A DNA stretch of 64,000 nt from JBDHWG01 sp046328525. Lineage in GTDB: Bacteria > Chloroflexota > Anaerolineae > Epilineales > JAHCIE01. Made by a program: the position numbers and the translations under genes. Within the stretch, counting starts at the first letter, position 1; the number at the start of each line of letters is the position of its first letter. Positions 1 to 8,626 of this stretch are shown here, one piece after another. The notes under the pieces were generated by a model, which was given only the letters and a program-made list of their open reading frames with translations, was not told the origin of the DNA and ran no database searches. Location: assembly GCA_046328525.1 (NCBI GenBank), contig JAXLWK010000005.1, positions 124,001-188,000 of the forward strand, written 5' to 3'.

Positions 1-80
1 CCCGCCGCGAGGCCCAGGGCGAGGAGCACCGCCAGTGCGGCGAGGATCAAGCGGCGCGAGGAAGAGTGCCGCCTGCTCAA
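1..80 (-). CDS. N-terminal fragment of an exported protein (runs off the window)
   Basis: A TTG at position 80 overlaps the TGA of the upstream gene (TTGA). It opens a frame with a short basic start (MSRRHSSSRR), then a hydrophobic stretch rich in Leu and Ala, which looks like a signal peptide or first membrane segment. Only about 26 codons are inside the window, so no function can be given. The overlap with the upstream stop suggests translational coupling with the membrane protein gene. The start is weakly supported because no strong Shine-Dalgarno is visible; a later TTG at 50 is possible. Confidence 0.4.
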   Translation of the reverse strand, partial: MSRRHSSSRRLILAALAVLLALGLAA

Positions 81-925
81 GCTGTGCCAACTTTCACCGC
101 CGTGACCGCCGCCTCGCGCTTCGCCGCCGAGCGCGCCCAGGTGAGGCCCGCCACCAGCGCCGCGACCTGCACCAGGGCGAGCCAGAACACGACGAAGGTC
201 ACGCCGAGGGCTGCCAGGGTCATGACGCTCGCAATCGTCCCTTTGAGACCGGCGAGGGTCGTCTGGTAGCCGAGCATCTGCCCCTGGTAGTCCCGCACCA
301 CCGACTGCGCGCTCCCCAGCGTCTTGTTGATCTCGCCGATGGAGTCGGCCAGCGCCGTGACGTTCTTGCTCACGTCGTCGAGGCTGTTCGCCATCGTGGT
401 GAGATTACCGCCCAGCTTTTGCAGCGTATCGGGCAGCGGGTCCAGACTCGTCCCCACCCGCGCCAGCCCGACGTTGATCGGCGTCTGCGGCCGGTAGTCC
501 AGGTTGAGGAAGGGGATGTTCGCCAGGTTGGTCAGAAAATCGTCCACCAGGCGCGCGCTCGTCTGCGCCGACGCGATCGTCGTGCGCACCTCGCGCACGG
601 TGCGCGGCACATCGTTGGACAGCGTGCCCGCCGCCGTCGTCAGCGCCGGGCGCGACGTGCTAAGCGTGCCGGCGATGGCGCGGGTGGTCTGCTCGAGATT
701 GGCGATGTTATCGGCGGCGCTGGTCAGGCCGCTATCGGCGACCTTCAGCGCCTGCTCCGTGGTGATGATGCTCTGGGAGACGGCGTCGAGGGTCGTGGTG
801 AGATAGTCCGTCACCGGCTGGCGCATCGCCCAGACGCCGACGAGGGCGGCCAGGCTCAAGAAGAGGCTGGGGACAGCGAGGACGATGAGAACAATGCCCA
901 GGATTCGCCTGGTGGTGTCATTCAT
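77..925 (-). CDS. Membrane-anchored coiled-coil protein of unknown function
   Basis: A 282-aa protein with one membrane segment near the N-terminus (about residues 9-32), a long Thr/Ser/Ala-rich helical middle (about 40-235) that looks coiled-coil with many Leu/Val heptad positions, and a second membrane segment close to the C-terminus (about 237-262). The layout resembles periplasmic hairpin proteins with both ends in the membrane, but no named domain is recognised. The ATG at 925 has GGAAAGG nine bases upstream. It starts 20 bp after the cation ATPase stop, so the two are probably co-transcribed. A link to the pump is inferred from position only. Confidence 0.7.
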   Translation of the reverse strand: MNDTTRRILGIVLIVLAVPSLFLSLAALVGVWAMRQPVTDYLTTTLDAVSQSIITTEQALKVADSGLTSAADNIANLEQTTRAIAGTLSTSRPALTTAAGTLSNDVPRTVREVRTTIASAQTSARLVDDFLTNLANIPFLNLDYRPQTPINVGLARVGTSLDPLPDTLQKLGGNLTTMANSLDDVSKNVTALADSIGEINKTLGSAQSVVRDYQGQMLGYQTTLAGLKGTIASVMTLAALGVTFVVFWLALVQVAALVAGLTWARSAAKREAAVTAVKVGTA

Positions 926-945
926 GGCGATGGCCTTTCCCGCTG

Positions 946-3795
946 TTACGCGTGACTCGCAGCGCGGCGTTGCGCGCGCCGCTGGCGGCGCACGCCGAAC
1001 AGGCGGAACAGCAGCTTGACGATCTCCCGCGCCCACAACACCGTGCTGGCGACGGCCACGCACACCAGCCACTCCGTCGCGGTGAGCGGCATCGTGTTGA
1101 ACGCCGGCTGCAAGAACGGCGCGTAGATCACGAGCACCTGGAGCAGAACGGACGCCAGGATGGCGACCCAGATCCACTTGTTGCTGAACATCCCCTTGAA
1201 CGCGCTCTCTGTGTCGGAGCGCGAGTTGAAGACGTTGAACAGCTGGAAGAAGACAAGGGTCGTGAACGCCATCGTCTGGGCGTAGCGCATGTCGCCGCGC
1301 CCCGGCAGAAATCCACCCACCAGGGACGCATCCATGACCGCCAGCGTGCCGATGCACATAATCAGGCCGACGAACACGATGTCGAACCACATCCAGCCGT
1401 CTATCACGCGCTTGCGCGGGTCGCGCGGGGCGCGGCGCATGACGCCGGGGTCGGCCGGGTCCAGGCCCAGCGCCAGGGCCGGCCCGGCGTCGGTGAGCAG
1501 GTTGATCCAGAGAATCTGCGTCGCCAGGAGCGGCACGACGATGTGGGAGCCGAACTCGGCGGCCTGCAATCCCAGGGCGGCCGCGCCAAGCACGCCGAAG
1601 AACATCGTGAGCACTTCGCCGACGTTCGACGACAGGAGATAGCGCAGGAACTTCTGGATGTTGGAAAAGATCGAGCGGCCCTCTTCGACCGCCGCCACGA
1701 TGGAGGCAAAGTTGTCGTCGGTCAGGATCATGTCCGACGCGCCCTTCGCCACATCCGTTCCTGTGATGCCCATCGCCACGCCGATGTCGGCCATCTTCAG
1801 GGCCGGCGCGTCGTTGACGCCGTCGCCGGTCATCGCCGTGATGTCGCCGTCGGTCTTGAGCGCCCGCACGATGCGCAGCTTGTGCTCCGGCGCGACGCGC
1901 GCGAAGACGTTGGCCGACGGCACGGTCCGCTCCAGGCGACGGTCGTCCATCTTCTGCAAGTCGGCGCCCGTCACGACCGGGCGGCTGCCGTCGGCAATGC
2001 CCAGCTCGCTCGCAATCGCCGCCGCCGTGATCGGGTGATCGCCTGTAATCATGATGACCCGCACCCCCGCGTCGTGGGCCACCTTGACCGCCTCGACCGC
2101 CTCCGGCCGCGGTGGGTCAATCATGCCGACGACGCCGAGCCAGATCATGCGCTCCTCGATGTCCTCGCTGACCTCGCCCGTCACGTCATCGCGGTGAAGC
2201 AGGCGGTACGCCACGCCGAGCGTGCGCAGCGCCTCCTGGGCCAGGGCATCCACGTCGGCGAGAATCTGGGCGCGGCGCTCCGGCGTCAGCGAGCGCGTCT
2301 CGCCCCCCACCTGCTCGTCGGTGCACAGCGCCAGGATGACGTCCGGCGCACCCTTCGCCGCGACGAGCGCCCGGCTGCGGCCCGTGGCGTCCATGTGCGC
2401 CGTCGTCATGCGCTTGCGCTCCGACGTGAACGGCACCTCGCCGACGCGCGGGAAGCGCTCGTTCAGCGAGGCATCCTGGATGCCGACTTTGCGTGCGGCG
2501 ACGATGAGCGCGCCCTCCGTCGGGTCGCCGATAATCGTCCAGCGCCCGTCGCGCTGCTCCAGCGTCGCATTGTTCGCCAGGCTTGCCACGCGCAGCAGGT
2601 CCTTCGCCTGATCCATGAACGCGCCCGGCACGGGTGGCTGTCCGTCCACCAGCGCCTCACCCTCCGGCGCGTAGCCGACCCCCGTCAGCTCGATGCGGCC
2701 GAGGGGCGTAACGACGGCGCGCACCGTCATCTCATTCTTGGTGAGCGTGCCGGTCTTGTCGGTGGCGATAACGTTGGTCGAGCCGAGCGTCTCTACCGCA
2801 TTCAGCTTGCGCACGATCACGTTGCGCCCGGCCATGCGCTGCATGCCGAGGGACAGGACAATCGTCGTGATCGCCGTCAGCCCCTCCGGCACGGCGGCGA
2901 CGGCCAGGGACACGCCGATGAGCAGCACCTGGACGATCTCGCCCCACGTCGTGACCCGATCCACCAGCAAGATGGCGGCGATAATGACGACGGCGATAAT
3001 GACGACGACGATGCCGAGCACCTTCCCCACGTTGTCAAGCTCGCGTTGCAGCGGTGTTTCGCTCTCTTCCGTCGCCTGGAGCGTGCCGGCGATCTTGCCC
3101 AGCTCCGTCAGCGTGCCCGTCCGCGTGACAACCGCTCGCCCGCGTCCCATGGTAACATGGGTTCCGCTGAACACCATGTCGAGCCTGTCGCCGATGCCGA
3201 GGTCCTCGTCAATCGCCTCGTGCTGCTTGGACACGGGCGAGCTTTCGCCGGTCAGCGCCGCCTCCGCCACGCGCAGCGAGATCGACTCGATCACCCGCGC
3301 ATCGGCGGCGACCGTGTCGCCCTCCTCTAGCAACACGATGTCGCCGGGTACGACATCCGTCGCCGGGATGATGGCCGGCTGCCCGCCGCGCAGCACGCGC
3401 GTCTGCGGCGCAGCCATCGCCTGGAGCGCGGCGACGGCCTGCTCGGCGCGGCCCTCCTGCACATAGCCCAGGATGGCGTTGAGAATGACGATGGCGAGGA
3501 TGGCGAGGGCTTCGTAGGGGACAGGCTCGGCGCGTTCGAGGAACCAGACGATAAAGGAGATGACCGTCGCAATGAGCAGGAGGATCGTCAGATAGTTATT
3601 GAACTGCGCCAGGAATCGCTTCCACCACGGCTCCGGCTGGGGCGCGGGCAGCTCGTTGCGGCCATAGGTCGTGAGCCGGGACGTGGCTTCCTCGGCCGTC
3701 AGGCCGCTGGACGGATCGGTTCCGAGCGCGGCTAGGACGTCGGCAGTGGGGAAACGATAGGCATTTTCGATAACGGTCGCTTTATCCAGGGCCAT
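946..3795 (-). CDS. Cation-transporting P-type ATPase, P2A (Ca2+-ATPase-like)
   Basis: A 949-aa ATP-driven cation pump of the inner membrane. Seen in sequence: an N-terminal cation ATPase segment with a conserved LTTYGRNELP stretch, the A-domain TGES motif, the M4 ion-binding motif PEGL, the phosphorylation motif DKTGTLT, the P-domain hinge GDGVNDAPALK, and C-terminal membrane helices containing SSNVGE (M5) and NLLTD (M6). The M5 and M6 residues match P2A pumps of the SERCA/PMR1 type, so Ca2+ (or Mn2+) export is the best guess; the Na+/K+ group is less likely. Length is normal. AAGGATG lies upstream of the ATG at 3795. The coiled-coil membrane protein gene follows 20 bp later. Confidence 0.93.
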   Translation of the reverse strand: MALDKATVIENAYRFPTADVLAALGTDPSSGLTAEEATSRLTTYGRNELPAPQPEPWWKRFLAQFNNYLTILLLIATVISFIVWFLERAEPVPYEALAILAIVILNAILGYVQEGRAEQAVAALQAMAAPQTRVLRGGQPAIIPATDVVPGDIVLLEEGDTVAADARVIESISLRVAEAALTGESSPVSKQHEAIDEDLGIGDRLDMVFSGTHVTMGRGRAVVTRTGTLTELGKIAGTLQATEESETPLQRELDNVGKVLGIVVVIIAVVIIAAILLVDRVTTWGEIVQVLLIGVSLAVAAVPEGLTAITTIVLSLGMQRMAGRNVIVRKLNAVETLGSTNVIATDKTGTLTKNEMTVRAVVTPLGRIELTGVGYAPEGEALVDGQPPVPGAFMDQAKDLLRVASLANNATLEQRDGRWTIIGDPTEGALIVAARKVGIQDASLNERFPRVGEVPFTSERKRMTTAHMDATGRSRALVAAKGAPDVILALCTDEQVGGETRSLTPERRAQILADVDALAQEALRTLGVAYRLLHRDDVTGEVSEDIEERMIWLGVVGMIDPPRPEAVEAVKVAHDAGVRVIMITGDHPITAAAIASELGIADGSRPVVTGADLQKMDDRRLERTVPSANVFARVAPEHKLRIVRALKTDGDITAMTGDGVNDAPALKMADIGVAMGITGTDVAKGASDMILTDDNFASIVAAVEEGRSIFSNIQKFLRYLLSSNVGEVLTMFFGVLGAAALGLQAAEFGSHIVVPLLATQILWINLLTDAGPALALGLDPADPGVMRRAPRDPRKRVIDGWMWFDIVFVGLIMCIGTLAVMDASLVGGFLPGRGDMRYAQTMAFTTLVFFQLFNVFNSRSDTESAFKGMFSNKWIWVAILASVLLQVLVIYAPFLQPAFNTMPLTATEWLVCVAVASTVLWAREIVKLLFRLFGVRRQRRAQRRAASHA

Positions 3796-4021
3796 TGGGC
3801 CTGCATCCTTTCACAGACTGACACCACATCCGCAATTGTACCGCCGTTCCGCTTGTTCGCGCAACAACCGATTTCTGGGCCACCTGAAATATCGCCGTCT
3901 CTATAAGCATTTCCAGTAGCGAATCCATAAGCATGGATTGGTATAGTGTGTATAGAGAAGAAGAAGGTATCGTCCTCCCAGAGTTTTATCCGTTCACTCA
4001 TGCGAGGAGATTGCTCACGCC

Positions 4022-4540
4022 ATGCTGCGCTTCATCCCGATCCTTGAACGCACCAACATCGAGGTGGGAGACCTGCCGCCCGCCGTCGAGCTTAACGGCT
4101 GCCTGCTGTACTTCGGCCCCTTCCCGGAGGGCGACGGGCGGCTGCTCGTCCACCCCAGGATTGAGATCGAGGACAACCCTGACTGCATCGCCCTTGTTGC
4201 CCACGAGCTGGCCCACATGCTGCTGCACCGGCTGTACGACCACCCGCCCAGCGTCGTGGACCTGCTCTTTGACCCGAGCCAGCGCGCGCTGTATGATTAC
4301 TATGAGCGCGAGGCCGATCGCCTCGCCGCCTACCTGCTGGTGCGTCCGGACATCTGGGACGGGTTCCCGGTGGATCTGTTCCCGACGCCAGAGCGCCTGG
4401 CCGAGGTCCTGGGGGTGCCGGCGCGCTGCGTGCGTCTTGCCTTTGAAGAGCCGTGGCAGGACCCGGAGCCGGTGCACACCTTCCTGCTGGAGCTTATCGG
4501 TCAGCCCGACTTCCTGGCCCGCGAAGCCATCGCCGCCTGA
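4022..4540 (+). CDS. ImmA/IrrE-like zinc metallopeptidase
   Basis: A 172-aa protein with a central HELAHMLLH motif (HExxH, about residues 61-69), then an EREADRLAAYLL segment that supplies the third zinc ligand in ImmA/IrrE-type peptidases. No signal peptide is visible, so it is cytoplasmic. Family members often cleave repressors or act in stress responses, but the usual XRE-type partner gene is not next to it, so the target is unknown. GAGGAGA sits about 12 bases before the ATG. A palindromic repeat follows the stop, and an SdpI-like gene lies downstream on the same strand. Confidence 0.75.
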   Translation: MLRFIPILERTNIEVGDLPPAVELNGCLLYFGPFPEGDGRLLVHPRIEIEDNPDCIALVAHELAHMLLHRLYDHPPSVVDLLFDPSQRALYDYYEREADRLAAYLLVRPDIWDGFPVDLFPTPERLAEVLGVPARCVRLAFEEPWQDPEPVHTFLLELIGQPDFLAREAIAA

Positions 4541-4571
4541 GCCGGCGCACGGTTCGCGCTGCGTGAGCAGC

Positions 4572-4597
4572 GTAGGGGCAGGTTTGAAACCTGCCCC
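4572..4597. repeat. Palindromic GTAGGGGCAGGTTT repeat, copy 1
   Basis: A partial copy of a 29-bp palindrome with arms GTAGGGGCAGGTTT and AAACCTGCCCCTAC around one central G. It lies in the short gap between the metallopeptidase and the SdpI-like gene. The last bases of the right arm diverge (CCCCCTG instead of CCCCTAC). Confidence 0.85.
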
Positions 4598-4633
4598 CTG
4601 CCGCCCCCATCGCAAGAGACTCGAACAATCATC

Positions 4634-5002
4634 GTGCTCTGGTTTGGCCTTCTGATAGGCGGTCTTCTCGTCCTCACCGGGCTGGCGACAGCGCTCTGGG
4701 CGCCGCGCGTCGGCCCGAACGCCTATTTCGGCGTGCGCACCGGCTACAGCGCCGCGAGCCGCCTCGTCTGGGACCGCTCGAACCGCGTCGGCGGCCTGGT
4801 GCTGGCCGGCATTGGCGCCGCCATGCTCCTGGTCACCGCCGTGGTCGGCCTCATCGGTGTGCCAGAGTCGGCCCAGATCCTCGTCCTCACTGCCGCACTG
4901 TTCGCCCTGCTGCTCCCCGCCGTCGCCTGGCTCTTCCTCTACACGCGGCGTCTGGCCCGAACCACCCCCTCCGATAGCCTCACCGACGACAGTCAAAACT
5001 AG
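4634..5002 (+). CDS. SdpI/YhfL-family small membrane protein
   Basis: A 122-aa integral membrane protein with three predicted hydrophobic segments (about 2-22, 53-74, 80-102). The segment PNAYFGVRTGYSAASRLVWDRSNRVGG between the first two matches the conserved loop of the SdpI family (FGxRTxxxxxxxxxWxxxN). In Bacillus SdpI gives immunity to a secreted killing factor; here no sdpC-like toxin is adjacent, so the role is open. The start is taken as GTG at 4634. The upstream spacing contains a palindromic repeat and no clear Shine-Dalgarno, so the exact start is uncertain. Confidence 0.7.
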   Translation: MLWFGLLIGGLLVLTGLATALWAPRVGPNAYFGVRTGYSAASRLVWDRSNRVGGLVLAGIGAAMLLVTAVVGLIGVPESAQILVLTAALFALLLPAVAWLFLYTRRLARTTPSDSLTDDSQN

Positions 5003-5051
5003 GGGCGCACGGTACGTGCGCCCCCAAAAAGCATGGTTGTGTTGCCCATAA

Positions 5052-5102
5052 GTAGGGGCAGGTTTGAAACCTGCCCCTAGCGGGTTTGGAACCTGCCCCT
5101 AC
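5052..5102. repeat. Palindromic GTAGGGGCAGGTTT repeat, copy 2 (plus an extra half)
   Basis: A full palindrome (5052-5079) followed by a second right half, GGGTTTGGAACCTGCCCCTAC (5082-5102). It lies between convergent genes, the SdpI-like gene (+) and the bactofilin gene (-), so it could form a hairpin at the 3' end of either transcript. Confidence 0.85.
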
Positions 5103-5172
5103 CGCAGGCGTCACTCCATATCGGTTCCGGCAGGTGCCGCCGGCCACGAGTGTATCGCGCCAGGTGGCGAGG

Positions 5173-5670
5173 CTACGAGGGCTCGCCGCTGGGTGTGTTA
5201 TTGCGTTGCTTTTCGGGCTTGCCGCCGGCCGCCGGTTTCGGGTCACTCGTCGGCGGGATGGCCGGGGCATACGCCGGCTGCGGCGCTTCGATCATCAGCG
5301 GCTCGTCCGCCGTCTGCATGAGGCTCTGGCCGCGGAAGACGCCGCCCTCGTCAATCAGGAAGGAGCTAACCTGGATGTCGCCGTAGACGCGCCCGCTGCT
5401 GAGGATTTCGAGGCGGCCGCTCGCGGTGATGTTGCCCCGTACGAGGCCGCCGACCGAGATGTTGCGCGCCGAGAGATCAGCGTTCACCTTCGCGCCTTCC
5501 CCGATGATGATGTTCCCGGCCGTCTCCACCACGCCGTCGAAGCACCCGTCTATGCGGATGCCCCCTTCCGACTTGAGCTGGCCGTTGAAGCTCGCGGTCG
5601 CACCGACAATCGTCTCGATCTTGTCGGCGCTCATGGCCTGCGCTGGAGGCTTCTCTTTACGTCCAAACAC
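5173..5670 (-). CDS. Bactofilin (polymer-forming cytoskeletal protein)
   Basis: A 165-aa protein whose core (about residues 20-115) has the repeating short beta-strand pattern of bactofilins (e.g. GNIIIGEGAKVNADLSARNI), expected to form a right-handed beta-helix that polymerises without nucleotide. The C-terminal 45 residues are Pro/Ala-rich and disordered. Bactofilins scaffold local cell-wall synthesis or hydrolysis, which fits the M23 peptidase gene just upstream on the same strand. I chose GTG at 5670 because AGGGAGG precedes it and the resulting start (VFGRKEK) is typical of the family. The frame stays open upstream to 5859, where GTG with GAGGGAG would add an N-terminal membrane segment. 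Confidence 0.85.
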   Translation of the reverse strand: MFGRKEKPPAQAMSADKIETIVGATASFNGQLKSEGGIRIDGCFDGVVETAGNIIIGEGAKVNADLSARNISVGGLVRGNITASGRLEILSSGRVYGDIQVSSFLIDEGGVFRGQSLMQTADEPLMIEAPQPAYAPAIPPTSDPKPAAGGKPEKQRNNTPSGEPS

Positions 5671-5926
5671 GCTGTCCCTCCCTTGCCTGTCATGGCTTGC
5701 ATGTGGCTCAAACGCCACTGGGGAAGACGAGCGGCGCTGGGCGCGCCCGGTAGCTCCTCCAACTACCTTTCGTCCTCGTCCCGACCGTGCGGCGCTGCTG
5801 GCGTACCAGATCACCGCCGCCACTATTATACACAACGCAATCAAGATCGCCCACGTCACGCGAAGCTCCCTCGCCCGGCCGAGGCGCGCGGATGCGCTGG
5901 ACAAGGGCGGGCAGCCCATCTACCAA

Positions 5927-7210
5927 TCATGTCACCCCCAGATACGCGCTGGGGTCAACCGCTTTCCCGTTGAGCCGGATCTCGTAGTGGAGGTGCGGCC
6001 CGGTGGAGTTGCCCGACGACCCGGACAAACCGATAATACTGTCTGCCGCCACCTTGTCCCCCACGTCCACCGAGATGCGCGAGAGGTGGCCGTACAGCGT
6101 CGAGTACCCCTGGCCGTGGCCGACTTCCACGCACCAGCCGTACCCCGCCTGCCACCCGGCGAACACGACCGTGCCGCCCTGGGTCACGTGCACCTCCGTC
6201 TGCATCGCCGCCTCGATGTCCATGCCGGTGTGGAAGTCGGGCGCGCCGCGGAACACGCGGTAGCCAAACGGCGAGGTGACATCCCCCTTGAGCGGCCAGT
6301 GCGACGGCGCGCCCGGCCCGTCCTTCGGCAGCGGGATGCTGAGCACCTGCTTCGGCTGGGGGGTCAGTGGTGCGCCGAGCCGCAGGCGCTCGATCACACT
6401 CGCCACCTGGTTGTCCAGCCGCGCCAGGAGGGGGTCGCTGGACACCGCCTTGCGCTGCGCCGCCTCCGCCGCGGCCCGCGCCTCTGCCGCCGCCTGCTCC
6501 CGCGCCGCCGCCTCTTCCGCCGCGCGCGCCGCGATTGCCTCCGCCCGCGCCGTTTCGAGAATCGCCTGCTCCGCCGCCCGCTGCACCTCCAAGTCCGCCC
6601 GCAGGCTGCGGAAGGTCGCCGCGCGCGCCGCCATCTGCGTCCGCAACACGTCCATCTGGAGCGCCAGGTTGTAGGGGTCGGGGTCAATCGCGGGGAAGGC
6701 AATGTCGTAGGGGCCGATCACGCGCGCGCTCCCGGCCGGCGCGGCGAGGGCGAAGTCTGTGCCCGGCGCCTGGCTGCGGGGCGGCGGCGGTGTCGGTGGC
6801 GGCGTCGGCATGCCGAGCATCTGCCGCAGCTCCGCCGCCTGGCGGTCTAGCTCGCGCAACCGCTCCTGGAGCCGATCAATCTCTTGCAGGCTGCGCGCCT
6901 GGTTGGCCCCGGCCTGCCGCGCCACCCCGACGTAGTCGTCCTGGAGGCTCTGCACGCGAGACTGCTGCTCCAAAATGGCGCGCTGAAGCTCGCGGGTGCG
7001 TGGGTCAGGCGCGCTCTGCCGCGCCTGGCTCTCCAGCCGCTGCGCCCGCACGTAGTTGTAGACGCCGAAGACGCCCAGCCCAATGACGCCGACCAGCAGC
7101 GCGAAGGCCGCGACGGACAAGGCCCACGACGGCACGCGAACCGGCCGCGCGCCGTCCGGTCCGGCTACGAGTAGCGTATAGCCACGCTCCCGCCGCTGAG
7201 AGTCTGACAC
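5927..7210 (-). CDS. Membrane-anchored M23 (LytM-type) peptidase with coiled coil
   Basis: A 427-aa protein with a cytoplasmic start, one membrane segment (about residues 30-52), a long Ala/Glu/Arg-rich coiled coil (about 60-285) broken by a Pro-rich stretch near 137-155, and a C-terminal M23 domain (about 310-425). Zinc and catalytic residues are visible as FHTGMD (HxxxD) and HLHYE (HxH), so the enzyme is probably active on peptidoglycan cross-links rather than a degenerate EnvC-type activator. The bactofilin gene lies directly downstream. This peptidase/bactofilin pairing is widespread and implies localised wall remodelling that controls cell shape. Confidence 0.9.
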   Translation of the reverse strand: MSDSQRRERGYTLLVAGPDGARPVRVPSWALSVAAFALLVGVIGLGVFGVYNYVRAQRLESQARQSAPDPRTRELQRAILEQQSRVQSLQDDYVGVARQAGANQARSLQEIDRLQERLRELDRQAAELRQMLGMPTPPPTPPPPRSQAPGTDFALAAPAGSARVIGPYDIAFPAIDPDPYNLALQMDVLRTQMAARAATFRSLRADLEVQRAAEQAILETARAEAIAARAAEEAAAREQAAAEARAAAEAAQRKAVSSDPLLARLDNQVASVIERLRLGAPLTPQPKQVLSIPLPKDGPGAPSHWPLKGDVTSPFGYRVFRGAPDFHTGMDIEAAMQTEVHVTQGGTVVFAGWQAGYGWCVEVGHGQGYSTLYGHLSRISVDVGDKVAADSIIGLSGSSGNSTGPHLHYEIRLNGKAVDPSAYLGVT

Positions 7211-7297
7211 AGGCCATTCACCTCACCCGCGAAAATGCGGAGTCGCGGGCTATTCTAGGCGCAAAGGGGCCGGGGGTCAAACGGCGGGGAGAAATTA

Positions 7298-7328
7298 CGA
7301 AGCGGGATACTGAGTGTATCCCGCTTCG
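7298..7328 (-). terminator. Intrinsic terminator after tRNA-fMet
   Basis: A perfect 13-bp stem (CGAAGCGGGATAC and complement) around a 5-nt loop. Read on the minus strand it is followed by TAATTTC. It lies 37 bp past the tRNA 3' end and before the M23 gene. Confidence 0.8.
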
Positions 7329-7364
7329 CGCCTGGGAGGCTAGCCTACAAGAGGCGATTGAGAG

Positions 7365-7436
7365 TAGCGGGGATGGGATTCGAACCCATGACCTTCAGGT
7401 TATGAGCCTGACGAGCTGCCTCTGCTCTACCCCGCA
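7365..7436 (-). tRNA. tRNA-fMet (initiator, anticodon CAT)
   Basis: A full cloverleaf on the minus strand. The anticodon loop is CTCATAA inside the stem TCAGG/CCTGA, and the T-loop is GGTTCGAATCC. The D-arm (GAGCAGAGGCAGCTC) matches initiator tRNAs, and the first acceptor pair is a T:T mismatch (1:72), as expected for fMet. CCA is not encoded. One oddity is that the anticodon stem has two rather than three G:C pairs next to the loop. Confidence 0.93.
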
Positions 7437-7507
7437 TCATTGCTAGTGTGACGATTCGACCTTGCCCGACCTTACGTGCCTGCAAAAACTCGTTCTGTCC
7501 GCTGCGC

Positions 7508-7900
7508 TCAGCCCGCGTTCTCCCCGACGTTGCGCATCAGCTCGTCTACGGTGATCGTCTGCGACGCCGGCGCTTTGCTCGCCGCGAAATACTCGCAGCC
7601 CTTCCAGCACGAACCGGGGTTGTTCAGCTCGACCAGCTTCACCGTGCAGATGGCATACGGCTCGACGCGCTGGAGGAAGCCCATCTTGCGCACGATCTTG
7701 CCCTCCAACGCCAGGTGGATGCACGGGTTGGCCTTCAGGACCTCCGGCACGGGGCAGGAGCCGCACAGCCCGACGTGCCACTGCTCCGTCTGCGGCGTCC
7801 GCTCAACCAGGCGGCACGCCCGCCGCGTCCGCTGGCGGTGGCTATCCTCGTGGTAATATGGACACTGGACGTCCTTCTCGTAGCCGCTCGAACTCGCCAT
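7508..7900 (-). CDS. Cysteine-rich conserved-looking hypothetical protein
   Basis: A 130-aa soluble protein with eight cysteines spread in CxxC-like and single positions (VQCPYY, RACRL, LCGSCPVP, NPCIHL, AICTV, GSCWKGCEYF). The spacing suggests a metal site (zinc or an iron-sulfur cluster), but I do not recognise the family. No signal peptide or membrane segment is present. The ATG at 7900 begins MASSSGYEK. It stands alone between the tRNA gene and a repeat region, with a normal GC-rich codon pattern, so it is likely a real gene. Confidence 0.65.
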   Translation of the reverse strand: MASSSGYEKDVQCPYYHEDSHRQRTRRACRLVERTPQTEQWHVGLCGSCPVPEVLKANPCIHLALEGKIVRKMGFLQRVEPYAICTVKLVELNNPGSCWKGCEYFAASKAPASQTITVDELMRNVGENAG

Positions 7901-8042
7901 GTCACCCTCTAAGCGCCCGAACCCTCAGAGGGAAGTATAGCCATTTTCGGGAGCGAGAGACAAGAGCGCGGCGCGGCGTTTCCGCGTTCGCAGCGCCGAG
8001 ATGAGAGCTTACTAATGTGAGGCCATTGGGGCGGAGGCATTT

Positions 8043-8236
8043 GGACCACGAAGGTCACGAAAAGACGCGAAAGTTAGCCATGAACCTGCGTCCACCACCA
8101 GGCGCATGAAAACGGTGCATGACGCCTGGCGCAGGCTCGAAGAGAAAGGAAACGCAAAGACGCAAAGACGCAAAGGGAGAGGGACCAAGAGCCTTTTCTT
8201 TCTTTGCGCCTCTGCGCCTTTGCGTTACTATTCCAT
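8043..8236. repeat. Nested dispersed repeats (CGCGAAA and CGCAAAG families)
   Basis: The gap 7901-8265 holds no gene. It has a GGACCACGAA/GACGCGAAAG arm (8042-8074), then an AAACGCAAAGACGCAAAG array (8150-8175), and its inverted partner TTTGCGCCTCTGCGCCTTTGCG (8203-8225). The last two could pair into a long imperfect hairpin. Confidence 0.8.
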
Positions 8237-8265
8237 CATTAAGGCTGGCGAACAACCGGTGGTAA

Positions 8266-8616
8266 TTACGCCCTCCGAATGCGGATGCCATTGTCTGTGA
8301 CGGCCACAAAGTGGTTCGGCAGCTGATCCAGATGCTGTTCCAGCACTAATCGAGTCATCCGAATACGATTGTCAGCACTATCATCACCCAGCCGCAACAA
8401 GACTATGCCTCGATGTTGGCGCCCCTTTCGGAAGGCCAGCTCACCGAAATCCTTATCATTTGTCAACAGAACGCGGTTCTCCTCGACAGCGCGCGCGAGA
8501 ATGTCATCGTCCTGCGCTTGCGGCATGTCCTCTGCGACGGATAGTACATCGTGTCCTTCAGCTCGAAGGTACATCACAACAGCCACACCGGTTGACTCAT
8601 CCACGATGAAGCGCAT
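8266..8616 (-). CDS. DUF5615 PIN-like toxin
   Basis: A 116-aa protein starting MRFIVDEST, with LLTNDKDFGELAFRKG in the middle, the conserved pattern of DUF5615 PIN-like proteins (acidic D near the start and TxDxDFG). These are predicted RNases and toxins paired with DUF433 antitoxins. The DUF433 gene ends 10 bp upstream on the same strand, so the two form one operon. The start is ATG 8616; a TTG directly before it is possible. Confidence 0.85.
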   Translation of the reverse strand: MRFIVDESTGVAVVMYLRAEGHDVLSVAEDMPQAQDDDILARAVEENRVLLTNDKDFGELAFRKGRQHRGIVLLRLGDDSADNRIRMTRLVLEQHLDQLPNHFVAVTDNGIRIRRA

Positions 8617-8626
8617 CAAGGAGAAC

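Noticed and set aside
952..3330. Long open frame on the plus strand across the cation ATPase gene
   Set aside because: It is the complement of a GC-rich coding gene, with no domain motifs and repeated low-complexity Arg/Ala.
5052..5102. Possible CRISPR repeat
   Set aside because: The unit is palindromic to its ends and occurs at scattered single sites, with no regular spacers.
7365..7436. Elongator tRNA-Met
   Set aside because: The D-arm GAGCAGAGGCAGCTC and the 1:72 mismatch fit an initiator tRNA, not an elongator.
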